From assembly GCF_003054045.1 (NCBI RefSeq), contig NZ_QBKH01000008.1, positions 62,001 through 126,000 of the forward strand: 64,000 bases of DNA. Direction: 5' to 3'. Positions 45,610 through 56,020 of the stretch are shown piece by piece. The translations under genes were made by a program, and so were the position numbers. Under the pieces are notes generated by a model that was given only the letters and a program-made list of their open reading frames with translations, was not told the DNA's origin and ran no database searches. Numbering within the stretch: the first letter of the stretch is position 1; every line of letters starts with the position of its first letter. The DNA is from Sphingobacterium faecium (lineage in GTDB: Bacteria; Bacteroidota; Bacteroidia; Sphingobacteriales; Sphingobacteriaceae).

Positions 45610-47364
45610 TTATTTAACTTTTAAATTCAAATTTAAGCTTAGTTCATCCAGTTGATTTTGGTGGATAGTGGAAGGAGCGTCGATCATCACATCTCTTCCT
45701 GAATTGTTTTTAGGGAAGGCGATGACATCACGAATGGAATCTATTCCTGCTAGTAACGCTACTAAACGGTCAAAACCAAATGCTAATCCGCCGTGTGGAG
45801 GAGCTCCATAGGTGAATGCTTCCATTAAAAAGCCAAATTGTTTTTGGGCTTCTTCCGGAGTGAATCCTAAGTGTTTGAACATGAGAGATTGCAATTCACG
45901 ATCATGAATACGGATCGATCCCCCGCCTACTTCAGTACCATTAAGGACAAAATCGTATGCGTTTGCTCTTACCTCACCTGGGTTTGTATCCAATAATGCG
46001 ATATCTTCAGGTTTTGGAGAAGTAAAAGGGTGGTGCATCGCATGGTAACGTTCAGATTCTTCATCCCATTCTAATAAAGGAAAGTCTAACACCCAAAGAG
46101 GGGCAAACTTGTTCTTGTCACGTAGCCCTAATTGATTGGCGACTTCAAGACGAAGTTCATTCAGCTGTTTACGTACTTTATCTGTTGGACCAGCCATGAT
46201 TAAGAATAAATCGCCGGGCTTAGCATTAAATAATTTTGCAAAGTCCAATAATTGCTCTGGCGTGTAGAATTTATCAACAGAAGATTTTACCGTACCATCT
46301 TCGTTATAGCGTGCATAGACAAGACCGGTGGCACCTACTTGAGGGCGTTTTACAAAATCGGTCAATGCATCTAATTGTTTACGGGTGTAATGCGCACAAC
46401 CTTCAACATTGATACCAACAACTAATTCAGCCGCATCAAATACAGGAAATCCTTTATCTTTAGCCACTTCATTTAATTCCACGAATTGCATACCAAAACG
46501 AATATCTGGTTTGTCAGATCCGTATAAGCGCATCGCATCAGCGTAGGTCATACGCGGAACTTCTCCCAAGTCAATATTCTTGATTTTTTTGAAGATATGC
46601 TTTGCTAGACCTTCAAATATATTTAATACATCTTCTTGTTCAACAAAAGACATTTCACAGTCAATCTGTGTAAATTCGGGTTGACGATCTGCACGTAAAT
46701 CTTCATCACGGAAACATTTTACAATTTGAAAATAACGGTCAAAACCGGATACCATCAATAGTTGTTTGAAGGTTTGGGGTGATTGGGGTAATGCGTAAAA
46801 TTCACCTGCATTCATACGTGAAGGAACAACAAAATCACGTGCACCTTCAGGTGTAGATTTGATTAATACCGGAGTTTCTACTTCGATAAAATTTTGCTCG
46901 TCTAGAAAACGACGTACTTCCTGTGCCGTTTTGTGACGTAATATTAAGTTTTCACGAACAGGTTTGCGGCGTAAATCTAAATATCTGAATTTCATTCTGA
47001 TATCTTCGCCCCCGTCCGTTTCGTCTTCAATAGTAAATGGTGGCGTGTTTGCCGAATTTAATATTTCTAAAGAAGAAACTTTGATTTCAATTTCTCCTGT
47101 TGGAATTTTTAGATTTTTACTAGAACGTTCAATTACTGTTCCGGTAACTTTAATCACATACTCACGACCTAATTCACGTGCACTAGCGCGTAAAGAATCA
47201 TCGTCATCCGAATTAAAAGTTAATTGTGTAATGCCATAGCGATCTCTTACATCTATGAAAGTCATTCCGCCTAAATCGCGAGATTTTTGAACCCAACCGC
47301 TCAGTGTAACTGTTTTACCTAAGTCAGCTATTGTTAATTCTCCGCACGTGTTTGTTCTATGCAT
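45610..47364 (-). CDS. aspS: Aspartyl-tRNA synthetase
   Basis: 584-aa class II synthetase that charges tRNA-Asp. It starts at ATG 47364 ([11 protein letters not shown]), the usual bacterial AspRS opening; a TTG at 47388 falls inside the promoter palindrome. The N-terminal OB fold (about 1-105, [15 protein letters not shown]) binds the anticodon. Class II motifs are [18 protein letters not shown] (motif 2) and [15 protein letters not shown] (motif 3), with the bacterial GAD insertion between. It is followed by its own terminator. Confidence 0.97.
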   Translation of the reverse strand: MHRTNTCGELTIADLGKTVTLSGWVQKSRDLGGMTFIDVRDRYGITQLTFNSDDDDSLRASARELGREYVIKVTGTVIERSSKNLKIPTGEIEIKVSSLEILNSANTPPFTIEDETDGGEDIRMKFRYLDLRRKPVRENLILRHKTAQEVRRFLDEQNFIEVETPVLIKSTPEGARDFVVPSRMNAGEFYALPQSPQTFKQLLMVSGFDRYFQIVKCFRDEDLRADRQPEFTQIDCEMSFVEQEDVLNIFEGLAKHIFKKIKNIDLGEVPRMTYADAMRLYGSDKPDIRFGMQFVELNEVAKDKGFPVFDAAELVVGINVEGCAHYTRKQLDALTDFVKRPQVGATGLVYARYNEDGTVKSSVDKFYTPEQLLDFAKLFNAKPGDLFLIMAGPTDKVRKQLNELRLEVANQLGLRDKNKFAPLWVLDFPLLEWDEESERYHAMHHPFTSPKPEDIALLDTNPGEVRANAYDFVLNGTEVGGGSIRIHDRELQSLMFKHLGFTPEEAQKQFGFLMEAFTYGAPPHGGLAFGFDRLVALLAGIDSIRDVIAFPKNNSGRDVMIDAPSTIHQNQLDELSLNLNLKVK

Positions 47365-47375
47365 ACGCTCAATTT

Positions 47376-47393
47376 TAATTTTGTACAAAATTA
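47376..47393. promoter_or_regulatory. 18-bp palindrome holding the aspS -7 box
   Basis: TAATTTTGTACAAAATTA is a perfect palindrome that reads TAATTTTG (TAnnTTTG) on both strands. On the minus strand it lies about 12-29 nt upstream of the aspS ATG. No matching -33 TTG was found. Confidence 0.45.
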
Positions 47394-47881
47394 TCTGTTT
47401 TTAGGGAGAATAACGAATGGCAATTTTGTTTTATTAAAAGAAAAGTCGAGGTATTTTTCTAGGTTTCCTCTGAATAGGTTATAGATTAATTTTTAAATGC
47501 GAACTAGTTTTGGATTACACATGGTCAAGTTTTGAAATTATTGCGCAAAATATTCGCCGATTTTAGGTCTTTTTATAGATCCAATTTTGGTCAGAAATTC
47601 AGAAATTTAATCTTTATTTATACTTACTTTTTTTGATGGGTGAAAGCCCCACTTTCTCCCCTGGTTGATCATATTTTTGTAAAAAATTTGTTTTTTAGCG
47701 TATTTATCTTCCTGTTTGAAGAAAAAAAGCAACTCTAAATTAGTGATTTATTTCTTATTGAACCATTTTGAATAACGGTTCAAAAACCTAATTTAACCGC
47801 TGATATCTAGCTTTTTGTTTGCTATTATGTCAAGCTTTAGTCAATTAAATGTAGCGCTTCCACTATGTGGAAAACTTTTTT
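47394..47881. other. Gap between aspS and the mraZ control region
   Basis: About 490 bp without a recognisable gene. Visible elements: a TATTTTTG box (47672-47679) without a clear -33; a palindrome TTCCAC-TAT-GTGGAA (47858-47872); TGTGGAAAA (47866-47874), the complement of a DnaA-box-like 9-mer; and, on the minus strand, GAAAGTGGGG near 47647-47656, which resembles an MraZ repeat. The main dcw promoter could not be fixed. Confidence 0.45.
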
Positions 47882-47916
47882 GTGGGTAAAAGTGGGTAAA
47901 AGTGGGTGAAAGTGTA
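47882..47916 (+). promoter_or_regulatory. MraZ-binding repeats upstream of mraZ
   Basis: Three copies of GTGGGT at exact 10-bp spacing (47882, 47892, 47902) and a fourth degenerate one (AGTGTA at 47911). TGGG repeats with 10-bp period are the known MraZ operator upstream of dcw clusters, so autoregulation of the cluster is likely. Confidence 0.85.
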
Positions 47917-47952
47917 TACTTTTACATTGAATTTGAAACCAATGTGTACAAA

Positions 47953-48426
47953 ATGAGTTTTTTAATTGGCGAATATGAATGCAAGTTAGACACCAAAGGA
48001 AGAATGGTGTTGCCTGCTGCGCTCAAAAGGCAATTGCCTGATGTTGAGCGTGAGGGGCTTGTAATCAATCGTGGATTTGAAAAACATTTGGTGATCTATA
48101 CGCGCGAGGAATGGAATGCGATAACAGCACGGTTGGCTCAGTTGAATCAGTACGTTGAGAAAAATAGAATGTTTATTCGAAATTTCACAAGGGGAGCAAC
48201 GGAGTTGAGTTTGGATGCTGCTGGTCGTGTTTTGTTGCCAAAGGGTCTGTTGGATTATTCGGGTATCACAGGAGAAGTTGTTTTGGCTTGTCAGGTTAAT
48301 AAAATTGAAGTTTGGTCCAAAGATGGGTATGAGGATTTTATGAATGGTGATTTGGGAGAGGATTTCTCTGCTTTGGCTGAACAGGTAATGGGAGGTTTTG
48401 ATTTAGGAGGATTAGCGAATGGATAA
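47953..48426 (+). CDS. mraZ: Transcriptional regulator MraZ
   Basis: 157-aa DNA-binding protein with two SpoVT/AbrB-type beta domains (about 5-50, CKLDTKGRMVLPAALKRQL; about 80-125, LSLDAAGRVLLPKGLLDYSGI). It assembles as a ring and binds TGGG repeats. It starts at ATG 47953 (MSFLIGEYECKLD); a GTG upstream would lie inside the operator repeats. The last 8 nt overlap rsmH. First gene of the dcw cluster and its probable autoregulator. Confidence 0.96.
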   Translation: MSFLIGEYECKLDTKGRMVLPAALKRQLPDVEREGLVINRGFEKHLVIYTREEWNAITARLAQLNQYVEKNRMFIRNFTRGATELSLDAAGRVLLPKGLLDYSGITGEVVLACQVNKIEVWSKDGYEDFMNGDLGEDFSALAEQVMGGFDLGGLANG

Positions 48427-49333
48427 TGTTTACCACGTACCAGTGATGTTGAAAGAATGCATGGATGCTTTGGTGATTAAGCCAAATGGTATTTATGTGG
48501 ATGTTACTTTTGGTGGGGGAGGGCACTCGAGGGAGATTTTGAAACACTTGGGTCCTGAAGGCAAGTTGTTTGCTTTTGATCAAGATCCAGATGCATTGAA
48601 TAATGTGATTGATGATTCAAGGTTTACGTTGATTCATCAAAACTTTCGTTTTTTAAAAAATAATCTTCGTCTAAATGGTGTGAAACAGGTAGATGGTATT
48701 TTAGCTGATTTGGGAGTTTCTTCTCATCAGTTTGATGCCGCTGATCGTGGTTTCTCCATACGTTTTGATGCAGACTTGGATATGCGAATGGATCAAATTT
48801 CTGATGTTGATGCCCGCAAGGTGTTGTCAACTTATTCGGAGGAGGATCTTCATCGCATTTTTGGCATGTACGGAGAAATTGTGAATGCCAAAACTTTGGC
48901 TAAAACAATTGTAACTGCTCGCTTGACAACGCCTATCAATACGGTAGCGGAGTTGAAAGAGGTTATCAAAAAATTGGTACCAAGAGGAAAGGAGCATAAA
49001 TACCATGCGCAAGTATTTCAAGCTTTACGCATTGAGGTTAATAAGGAATTGGAAGCTCTACAGGAATTTTTGCTACAAACGGTAGATGTTTTGAAGGCGG
49101 AAGGTCGCTTGGTCGTGATGTCTTATCATTCTTTAGAGGATCGTTTGGTGAAGAATTTCTTGGCTAAAGGTAAGTTTAGGGGTGATGTAGAGAAAGATTT
49201 TTTTGGAAATGAAATCAAGCCATTTCATGTGATCAGTCGTAAGGCAATTACTGCTGACGATCAGGAATTGGTTGAAAATAATAGATCGCGCAGTGCGAAA
49301 CTGCGTATTGCTGAAAAGTTGGAAATAGCTTAA
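48419..49333 (+). CDS. rsmH: 16S rRNA (cytosine1402-N4)-methyltransferase RsmH
   Basis: 304-aa SAM-dependent methyltransferase (formerly MraW). The SAM-binding loop is DVTFGGGGHSREIL (about 27-40). DLGVSSHQFD (about 100-109) and the late YHSLEDRLVKNFL are family motifs. It modifies C1402 in the ribosomal P site. It overlaps mraZ by 8 nt, so the two are translationally coupled. Confidence 0.97.
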   Translation: MDNVYHVPVMLKECMDALVIKPNGIYVDVTFGGGGHSREILKHLGPEGKLFAFDQDPDALNNVIDDSRFTLIHQNFRFLKNNLRLNGVKQVDGILADLGVSSHQFDAADRGFSIRFDADLDMRMDQISDVDARKVLSTYSEEDLHRIFGMYGEIVNAKTLAKTIVTARLTTPINTVAELKEVIKKLVPRGKEHKYHAQVFQALRIEVNKELEALQEFLLQTVDVLKAEGRLVVMSYHSLEDRLVKNFLAKGKFRGDVEKDFFGNEIKPFHVISRKAITADDQELVENNRSRSAKLRIAEKLEIA

Positions 49334-49354
49334 TGCTTTAATCGAAGTATCGAT

Positions 49355-49765
49355 ATGGGTAAAAATACAATAAAACAGCAGGGATTAAGCGAAGAAGTTC
49401 AAGAGGAACTACAAGAAGCGGTTGAGGAAAAAGCTGAGGAAACGCAAAAGTTTCTTAGGACTTTACTTACTGCTGGTAATTTGTCTATTTACTCCATTGT
49501 GAATTACTTGCCATTTATTGGTTTTGTTACTTTATTGATGTTGCTTTACATTACAAACAGGCATTTTGCAGAACGTACGATTCGTAATATAGATAAGTTA
49601 GGTAAAGAGGTTAAAGAGTTGAGTTGGGATCATAAATCGCTCTCAGCAGAGCTCATGAAGATGTCTACTCAAACGGAGATTGCGAAGCGTGTTGATTCTT
49701 TAGGTCTGAAAGAGCGGGTGGAGCCGCCTATTAAGATTGAAATTGTAAAAGAAAAAAAGAAGTAG
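49355..49765 (+). CDS. ftsL: FtsL-like division protein
   Basis: 136-aa single-pass protein. A charged cytosolic start (about 1-50, Glu-rich) precedes one membrane helix (about 50-68, PFIGFVTLLMLLYI). A periplasmic coiled coil follows (about 70-115, IRNIDKLGKEVKELSWDHKSL). The primary sequence is poorly conserved, but size, topology and position between rsmH and ftsI identify it as the Bacteroidota FtsL counterpart. It would work with the FtsB/FtsQ partners at the septum. Confidence 0.8.
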   Translation: MGKNTIKQQGLSEEVQEELQEAVEEKAEETQKFLRTLLTAGNLSIYSIVNYLPFIGFVTLLMLLYITNRHFAERTIRNIDKLGKEVKELSWDHKSLSAELMKMSTQTEIAKRVDSLGLKERVEPPIKIEIVKEKKK

Positions 49766-49774
49766 GAGACGTTT

Positions 49775-51898
49775 ATGAATATCAGAACTACCATTCTATT
49801 TCGTGTTTATATCGCATTCGGTTTAATCGTCCTTGTGGCGTTTGCTGTGTTTGCGAAGCTTTTTCATTTACAATATGTCGATGGAGATAAATGGCGCGCA
49901 CTGTCGGATAGTTTGTCCATTCAAGAGCGTGAAGTTGAAGCTGCTCGGGGTAATATTTATTCCAATGATGGCAGTTTATTGGCAACTTCGGTTCCTGAAT
50001 ATGAATTGCGATTCGATGCAATGGCTATTCCTGAAGAAGAAAACGATTATTTCAATTTAAAGGTCGATTCTTTAGCAATTAAATTGTCTGGATTTTTTAA
50101 AGATAAATCTTCTAGGCAGTATTTGACATTATTGAAACAGGCTAGAAATAAAAAGCAACGTTATGTTTTGATTAAGCGAGCAGTCTCGCATCAAGATTTA
50201 AAGGTGCTTAAAAATTACCCTTTGTTTAAATCGGTGCGTGTGGGGAAAGAGCGTTATCCTGGAGGTTTGATTACAGAACGTCAGAATAAACGTATTCTTC
50301 CATTTGTCAATTTGGCGGCTCGTACTATTGGATATAAGAATGTCAAGGAGAATATTCATGTCGGGTTGGAAGGTGCGTATGGTGAATATATTGACGGTAA
50401 AAGCGGTAAACGTTTGATGCAGCGTATTGCGGGTGGTGTATGGATTCCAGTAAACCGTGATATTGAAGTGGCTCCTGTTGATGGCGCAGATATTATATCG
50501 ACGATTGATATTAATATGCAAGACATGGCACAAAGAGCCTTGGAAAAGCAGATGATAGCGAGTAATGCTGATGAGGGTTGTGTGGTGATGATGGAGGTAA
50601 AGACTGGAGAGGTTCGTGCAGTGGCCAATTTTACGAAAGACAAAGATGGTGTCTATCGTGAAAAGATGAATATCGCAATTGCACAAAGTGCTGAACCAGG
50701 TTCGACGTTTAAGTTGGCTTCTTATCTTGCTGCTATTGATGACGGGGTGATTGATTCAAGTACTCATGTAAACGTTGGGAATGGTAATTGGCCTATCTAT
50801 CGTCACACGATTAAAGATTCACATGCTCCAAAAAAATCTGTGATGAGTGCGCAAGAGGCTTTTGAGCAATCTTCAAACGTAGGGATTACGAAGTTGATAT
50901 ACGAGCATTACAAAGATAATCCAGCTAAATTTACGTCTAAACTACATGCTTTTGGCTTGGATCGTAAATTGGGATTGCAAATAACGGGAGAAGGAGCTCC
51001 TCTAATAAAAACTCCAAAGAGTAAAAGCTGGAGTGGGTTGTCTCTTGTACAAATGGCATATGGCTATGAGTTGAAGTTGACACCATTACAGATGCTGACT
51101 TTATATAATGCAGTGGCTAATAACGGTAAGATGATCTCCCCATTATTTGTTAAGGAGATCAGACATCTGGGTAATACGGTTGAAAAATTTGAAGCTCGAG
51201 TAATTAATGAAAAGATTGCTTCTGATAAAGCTTTAGGTCAAATTAGGGGAATGCTTGAAGGGACAATGAAAGATGGAACAGGGAAGAGCCTAAGAAATCC
51301 ATTGTATACTTCAGGTGGTAAAACCGGAACTGCACAAATGGCTGACGGAGCGATGGGATATCGTAATCGGAAATACCAATCTTCTTTTGCAGGATATTTT
51401 CCTGCTGAAGATCCAAAGTATTCGATCATTGTTGTGATTCGAAATCCAAGAAATGGATACTATGGTGCTTCAACTGCGGGACCAGTTTTTAAAGAGTTGG
51501 CTGATATGGTGTATGCAAATGATTTGAATATGCATAGTGCCTTTAATAAGAAAAAATTGAACACTTCAGCATTAAACACGAAGGCGCTTACTCTAAAAGG
51601 TTCACGCGAAGCGACGCAAAAAGTGTATGAGCAGCTGGGGTTGAAAATTGTGAATTGGAATACAATTGCACAGAATGATTCAACAAGTTCAACACTTGGG
51701 GTTCCTTTTGTGGAATATCAAATAAAAGAAGGTGTAGTGCCAAATGTTATGGGAATGGGATTGATTGACGCATTGTTTGCGCTAGAGAATTCTGGATTTA
51801 AAACAAGCGTGATTGGAAAAGGAAAGGTGATCAGGCAATCTTTGATTGCAAGTCAAAAGTTACCAATTGGTACAGCTGTAACAATAGAACTGAAATAG
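49775..51898 (+). CDS. ftsI: Division-specific transpeptidase FtsI (PBP3-type) with PASTA domain
   Basis: 707-aa class B penicillin-binding protein that cross-links septal peptidoglycan. One membrane helix (about 10-30) is followed by a dimerisation domain (about 55-215) and the transpeptidase domain (about 235-590). Active-site motifs are S310-T-F-K313 (EPGSTFK), S366-S-N368 (QSSNVG) and KTG in SGGKTGTAQ (about 516). A single PASTA domain ends the protein (about 640-707; VVPNVMGMGLIDALFALENSGF). It begins 9 nt after ftsL and ends 1 nt before murE. Confidence 0.97.
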   Translation: MNIRTTILFRVYIAFGLIVLVAFAVFAKLFHLQYVDGDKWRALSDSLSIQEREVEAARGNIYSNDGSLLATSVPEYELRFDAMAIPEEENDYFNLKVDSLAIKLSGFFKDKSSRQYLTLLKQARNKKQRYVLIKRAVSHQDLKVLKNYPLFKSVRVGKERYPGGLITERQNKRILPFVNLAARTIGYKNVKENIHVGLEGAYGEYIDGKSGKRLMQRIAGGVWIPVNRDIEVAPVDGADIISTIDINMQDMAQRALEKQMIASNADEGCVVMMEVKTGEVRAVANFTKDKDGVYREKMNIAIAQSAEPGSTFKLASYLAAIDDGVIDSSTHVNVGNGNWPIYRHTIKDSHAPKKSVMSAQEAFEQSSNVGITKLIYEHYKDNPAKFTSKLHAFGLDRKLGLQITGEGAPLIKTPKSKSWSGLSLVQMAYGYELKLTPLQMLTLYNAVANNGKMISPLFVKEIRHLGNTVEKFEARVINEKIASDKALGQIRGMLEGTMKDGTGKSLRNPLYTSGGKTGTAQMADGAMGYRNRKYQSSFAGYFPAEDPKYSIIVVIRNPRNGYYGASTAGPVFKELADMVYANDLNMHSAFNKKKLNTSALNTKALTLKGSREATQKVYEQLGLKIVNWNTIAQNDSTSSTLGVPFVEYQIKEGVVPNVMGMGLIDALFALENSGFKTSVIGKGKVIRQSLIASQKLPIGTAVTIELK

Positions 51899-51899
51899 A

Positions 51900-53357
51900 A
51901 TGAAGAATTTAAAATCAATATTACATGCTATTCCTGTACAGGAGGTAGTGGGTCAACTAGATGTTGAGGTAGTATCGCTTTGCTTCGATTCTCGTCAGGT
52001 TGTATTCGGAAGTTTGTTTATTGCTGTCAGAGGTGTCCATACAGATGGACATTTGTTTATTGATAAAGCGATTGCTTTTGGAGCTAGAGCAGTTATTGTC
52101 GAAGAGTTGCCTTTGGAGACATTGGACTCTGTTGTCTATATTGTTGTAGCGGATTCTGCTCTTGCATTGGGTATAGTGGCTGCCAACTTCTATGATAATC
52201 CATCAAAGAAAATGAAGTTGGTCGGTGTAACAGGTACGAATGGTAAAACAACTGTCGCGACCTTATTATTTCAACTATTTACACAGTTGGGATACCATGT
52301 TGGACTTTTGTCTACCGTACAGAATCAAATTGGCGATAGGATTATTCCTGCTACGCATACCACTCCAGACCCCATTCAATTGAATCACTTATTGAGTGAG
52401 ATGATTGAGGAAGGCTGTGATTATTGTTTTATGGAAGTAAGTTCGCATGCGGTTGTACAGCAGCGAATAGCAGGTTTGAAATTCACGGGTGCTATTTTTA
52501 CGAATATCACACATGATCATCTTGACTTTCACAAAACATTTAGTAGCTATATTAAGGCAAAGAAGAAGTTTTTTGATGATTTAGATACGGCTGCTTTTGC
52601 GTTGACCAATGAAGATGATCGTAATGGTCAGGTCATGTTGCAAAATACATTTGCTCATAAAAAAACTTATGGACTACATTCAGGAGCTGATTTTAGTGCG
52701 CGTATAGTCGAGAGTCATTTCGATGGTATGTTGATGAATATCGACGGACATGATGTGTGGGTGAAATTGGTGGGAGGATTTAATGCCTACAATCTATTGG
52801 CAGTGTATGGTGCAGCAATTTTGTTGGAGCAAGAGACTGTTCGTGTATTGACAGCTATGAGTGTACTGACTGGTGCTGAGGGTAGATTTGAGACTTTAAA
52901 GGCAGCAAATGGTGTTTTTGGAATTGTGGATTACGCACATACACCTGATGCTGTGGAGAATGTCTTGCAGACGATTGAAAAATTACGTAATCAAAGCCAA
53001 CATATCATTACTGTATTGGGATGTGGTGGAGATCGTGATAAAACTAAACGTCCAGAAATGTCACAAGCTGCATTGCGTTATACTGATCGTTTGATTATTA
53101 CATCTGACAATCCGAGAACGGAAGATCCGCTTACCATCATTAAAGAAATGGAAGCTGGTGTTGCCGTTGAACAAAGAAGTAAAGTTCTTTCTATTGCTGA
53201 TCGCAAAGAGGCAATTCGAGTTGCATATCAATTGGCAAAACCAGGAGATATCATTGTAGTAGCAGGAAAGGGACATGAGAAATATCAAGAGGTGAATGGT
53301 ATACGCCATCACTTTGATGATAAAGAAATTTTAGAATTAACATTTAACGAAGTATAA
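51900..53357 (+). CDS. murE: UDP-N-acetylmuramoyl-tripeptide ligase MurE
   Basis: 485-aa cytosolic Mur ligase that adds the third residue of the stem peptide. The ATP loop is [12 protein letters not shown] (about 108-119). The lysine to be carbamylated is expected in the [15 protein letters not shown] segment. DNPRTEDP near 400 is the meso-diaminopimelate-type binding motif, so the organism probably uses meso-DAP. It starts 1 nt after the ftsI stop. Confidence 0.97.
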   Translation: MKNLKSILHAIPVQEVVGQLDVEVVSLCFDSRQVVFGSLFIAVRGVHTDGHLFIDKAIAFGARAVIVEELPLETLDSVVYIVVADSALALGIVAANFYDNPSKKMKLVGVTGTNGKTTVATLLFQLFTQLGYHVGLLSTVQNQIGDRIIPATHTTPDPIQLNHLLSEMIEEGCDYCFMEVSSHAVVQQRIAGLKFTGAIFTNITHDHLDFHKTFSSYIKAKKKFFDDLDTAAFALTNEDDRNGQVMLQNTFAHKKTYGLHSGADFSARIVESHFDGMLMNIDGHDVWVKLVGGFNAYNLLAVYGAAILLEQETVRVLTAMSVLTGAEGRFETLKAANGVFGIVDYAHTPDAVENVLQTIEKLRNQSQHIITVLGCGGDRDKTKRPEMSQAALRYTDRLIITSDNPRTEDPLTIIKEMEAGVAVEQRSKVLSIADRKEAIRVAYQLAKPGDIIVVAGKGHEKYQEVNGIRHHFDDKEILELTFNEV

Positions 53358-53361
53358 GAAT

Positions 53362-54606
53362 ATGTTGTACCATTTATTCACATGGTTAAACGAATACATG
53401 CACATTCCAGGAGCTGGTTTGTTTCAGTATATTTCTTTTAGAACATCGATGGCCGTGATCTCTTCACTGGTCATCACAACTGTTTTTGGAGGAAGGCTGA
53501 TTCAGGTGCTTCAGAATAAGCAGGTAGGCGAAACCATTCGTGATTTAGGACTAGAGGGGGAGAAAAAGAAGCAAGGTACACCAACAATGGGTGGCTTGAT
53601 CATCATTGCCGGAATTTTAATTCCGACTTTGTTATTTGCTAAGTTGACCAATATTTATGTCATCATTATGATCGTTTCCACACTCTGGATGGGGGCAGTC
53701 GGATTTTTGGATGATTATATTAAGGTTTTTCGTCACAATAAAGAGGGTTTGGCTGGACGTTTTAAAGTGATTGGTCAGACTGGTCTAGGTATTTTCATTG
53801 CTTGTACCATGTATTTTCATCCGGAGATTGTAGTCCGTCAAAATGTAGCGTCACCTACTTCAACTAAACCTGTTGAAGTTGTGATCAATCAGGGAACTGG
53901 AGAGAAGACTTACGCAGAAAATGTGAAGTCTTCTAAAACAAATATCCCTTTTTATAAAAATAATGAGTTTGACTATGCTAAAGTGTTTAAGGTATTTGGG
54001 CTTAATAGCAATGTCTTAACCTTTATTGTATTCTTGGTTGTCGTGGTGTTTATTGTAACCGCAGTTTCCAATGGTGCAAATATTACGGATGGTATTGACG
54101 GATTGGCAACAGGTACATCTGCTATTATTGGGGTTACTTTGGCCATTTTAGCGTATGTGTCTGGTAACGTTATTTTCTCGGACTATTTGAATATCATGTA
54201 TATTCCTAATTCGGGTGAACTGGTGATTTTTGCGGGAGCTTTTGTTGGAGCTTGTGTTGGTTTTTTATGGTACAATACTTATCCTGCTCAAGTGTTTATG
54301 GGTGATACAGGTAGTTTGGCGATAGGAGGTATTATAGCTGCCTTTGCTATTTTGATCCGTAAAGAGTTGTTGATCCCGATTTTGTGTGGTGTCTTTCTTT
54401 TGGAATTGGTTTCTGTTATTTTACAGGTTTCTTATTTCAAATACACCAAGAAAAAATATGGGGAAGGTAGACGAATCTTTTTAATGTCTCCTTTGCACCA
54501 TCACTTTCAAAAGAAGGGATATCATGAAGCTAAAATTGTAACACGTTTTGTAATTGTCGGTATTATTTTGGCCATTTTGACCATTGTAACTTTAAAAATT
54601 AGATAA
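53362..54606 (+). CDS. mraY: Phospho-N-acetylmuramoyl-pentapeptide transferase MraY
   Basis: 414-aa membrane enzyme that makes lipid I on undecaprenyl phosphate. About ten membrane helices. Conserved motifs are [16 protein letters not shown] (aspartate pair, about 116-131), [16 protein letters not shown] (about 243-258) and the late [12 protein letters not shown] loop of about 60 residues (about 155-215, rich in Thr, Lys and Glu) is an insertion found in Bacteroidota. It follows murE by 4 nt. Confidence 0.97.
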   Translation: MLYHLFTWLNEYMHIPGAGLFQYISFRTSMAVISSLVITTVFGGRLIQVLQNKQVGETIRDLGLEGEKKKQGTPTMGGLIIIAGILIPTLLFAKLTNIYVIIMIVSTLWMGAVGFLDDYIKVFRHNKEGLAGRFKVIGQTGLGIFIACTMYFHPEIVVRQNVASPTSTKPVEVVINQGTGEKTYAENVKSSKTNIPFYKNNEFDYAKVFKVFGLNSNVLTFIVFLVVVVFIVTAVSNGANITDGIDGLATGTSAIIGVTLAILAYVSGNVIFSDYLNIMYIPNSGELVIFAGAFVGACVGFLWYNTYPAQVFMGDTGSLAIGGIIAAFAILIRKELLIPILCGVFLLELVSVILQVSYFKYTKKKYGEGRRIFLMSPLHHHFQKKGYHEAKIVTRFVIVGIILAILTIVTLKIR

Positions 54607-54611
54607 TCAGC

Positions 54612-55985
54612 ATGGCTAACATTTCATCAACATATTATCCACAGTCAGGAAAATTGATCGTACTTGGTGCAGGTGAAAGTGGTGTCGGTACTGCTATCTT
54701 GGCTAAACAGAAGGGGTTTGATGTTTTTGTTTCTGATAAAGGGACAATTGCTGAACATTATAAAAGCCAGTTGGAGGAAGAGCAGATCGCTTATGAAGAA
54801 GGATTACACAGTGAAGAGCGGATCTTACAAGCGGATCTAGTGGTGAAAAGTCCTGGTATTCCTGAACATGCTCCTTTAGTTGTTGCGCTGAAGTCAAAAG
54901 ATATCCCAGTGATTGCAGAAATTGAATTTGCAGCACAATACACAGATGCGAAGTTGATCTGTATCACAGGATCGAATGGTAAATCGACCACGACCATGTT
55001 GACTTATGAAATGCTGAAACATGCTGGTAAGTATGTAGGTCTGGCAGGGAATATTGGAAAAAGCTTTGCTTTGCAAGTCGCACGCGAAAAATTTGATGTT
55101 TACGTGCTAGAGATTTCAAGTTTTATGTTGGACGATATGTACCAATTTAGAGCTGATATTGCCGTGATTTTGAATATTACAGCTGATCATTTAGATCGCT
55201 ATGATTATAAAGTGGAGAATTACGTGGATTCTAAATTTAGAATGATTCAAAATCAAACAAAAGATGATTATTTCATCTATTGTCTTGATGATCCACAAAC
55301 AACAACAGGGTTGAAGAGACATTCAACTCCAGCGATACACTTGCCTTTTACACAGGAACAAAAAGTAGAGTTTGGAGCTTATTTGACTTCAATTAAAGAT
55401 ATTATAATTAACATACCTAATAGCGATACATTTACTATGAGAACGGAAGAGTTGTCTTTGACAGGGAAACACAATGTGTACAACAATATGGCTTCTGGCC
55501 TTATTGCTAAGGTTCAAGAATTGAGAAATCAAGCTATGAAGGAAAGTATGGGCTCATATGTGAATATTGCACATCGCTTGGAGCAGGTTGCTTGTATCGG
55601 TGGGGTTAATTATATCAACGATTCTAAAGCTACTAACGTCAATTCGGTATGGTATGCGCTGGAAAGTGTATCAACTCCTATTATTTTAATGTTAGGTGGT
55701 GTAGATAAAGGTAATGATTATGAAATGTTACGTGATTTAGTTAAAACTAAAGTACGTGCCATTGTTTGTATAGGGAAAGATAATACAGCTATTCACACGG
55801 CTTTTGAAGAGGATACAGAATTGATCGTAAACAGTTCTTCAATGAAAGATGCTGTGCAATTAGCCTCTTATCTGGCTCAAAAGGGAGATACGGTATTACT
55901 GTCTCCAGCTTGTGCAAGTTTTGACTGGTTTAAAAATTACGAAGACCGCGGTGATAAATTTAAAGCTGCAGTGATGGAGTTGTAG
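54612..55985 (+). CDS. murD: UDP-N-acetylmuramoylalanine-D-glutamate ligase MurD
   Basis: 457-aa cytosolic Mur ligase. The N-terminal Rossmann-like domain has LIVLGAGESGVGTA (about 15-28), and the ATP loop is CITGSNGKSTTTML (about 117-130). ITADHLDRYD and HRLEQV follow, with INDSKATNVNS before the C-terminal domain (about 305-457). It adds D-glutamate to UDP-MurNAc-L-Ala. It starts 5 nt after mraY. Confidence 0.97.
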   Translation: MANISSTYYPQSGKLIVLGAGESGVGTAILAKQKGFDVFVSDKGTIAEHYKSQLEEEQIAYEEGLHSEERILQADLVVKSPGIPEHAPLVVALKSKDIPVIAEIEFAAQYTDAKLICITGSNGKSTTTMLTYEMLKHAGKYVGLAGNIGKSFALQVAREKFDVYVLEISSFMLDDMYQFRADIAVILNITADHLDRYDYKVENYVDSKFRMIQNQTKDDYFIYCLDDPQTTTGLKRHSTPAIHLPFTQEQKVEFGAYLTSIKDIIINIPNSDTFTMRTEELSLTGKHNVYNNMASGLIAKVQELRNQAMKESMGSYVNIAHRLEQVACIGGVNYINDSKATNVNSVWYALESVSTPIILMLGGVDKGNDYEMLRDLVKTKVRAIVCIGKDNTAIHTAFEEDTELIVNSSSMKDAVQLASYLAQKGDTVLLSPACASFDWFKNYEDRGDKFKAAVMEL

Positions 55986-56020
55986 TGGGTATAGGTTTTT
56001 TAAATCTTAAGTGATTAATT

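Noticed and set aside
47365-47388. TTG-initiated extension of aspS
   Set aside because: It falls in the palindromic promoter element, and [10 protein letters not shown] is the usual N-terminus.
50198-50686. Reverse-strand frame of 162 codons within ftsI
   Set aside because: It lies wholly opposite a well-supported gene, is rich in His, Thr and Ile as antisense frames are, and has no recognisable domain.
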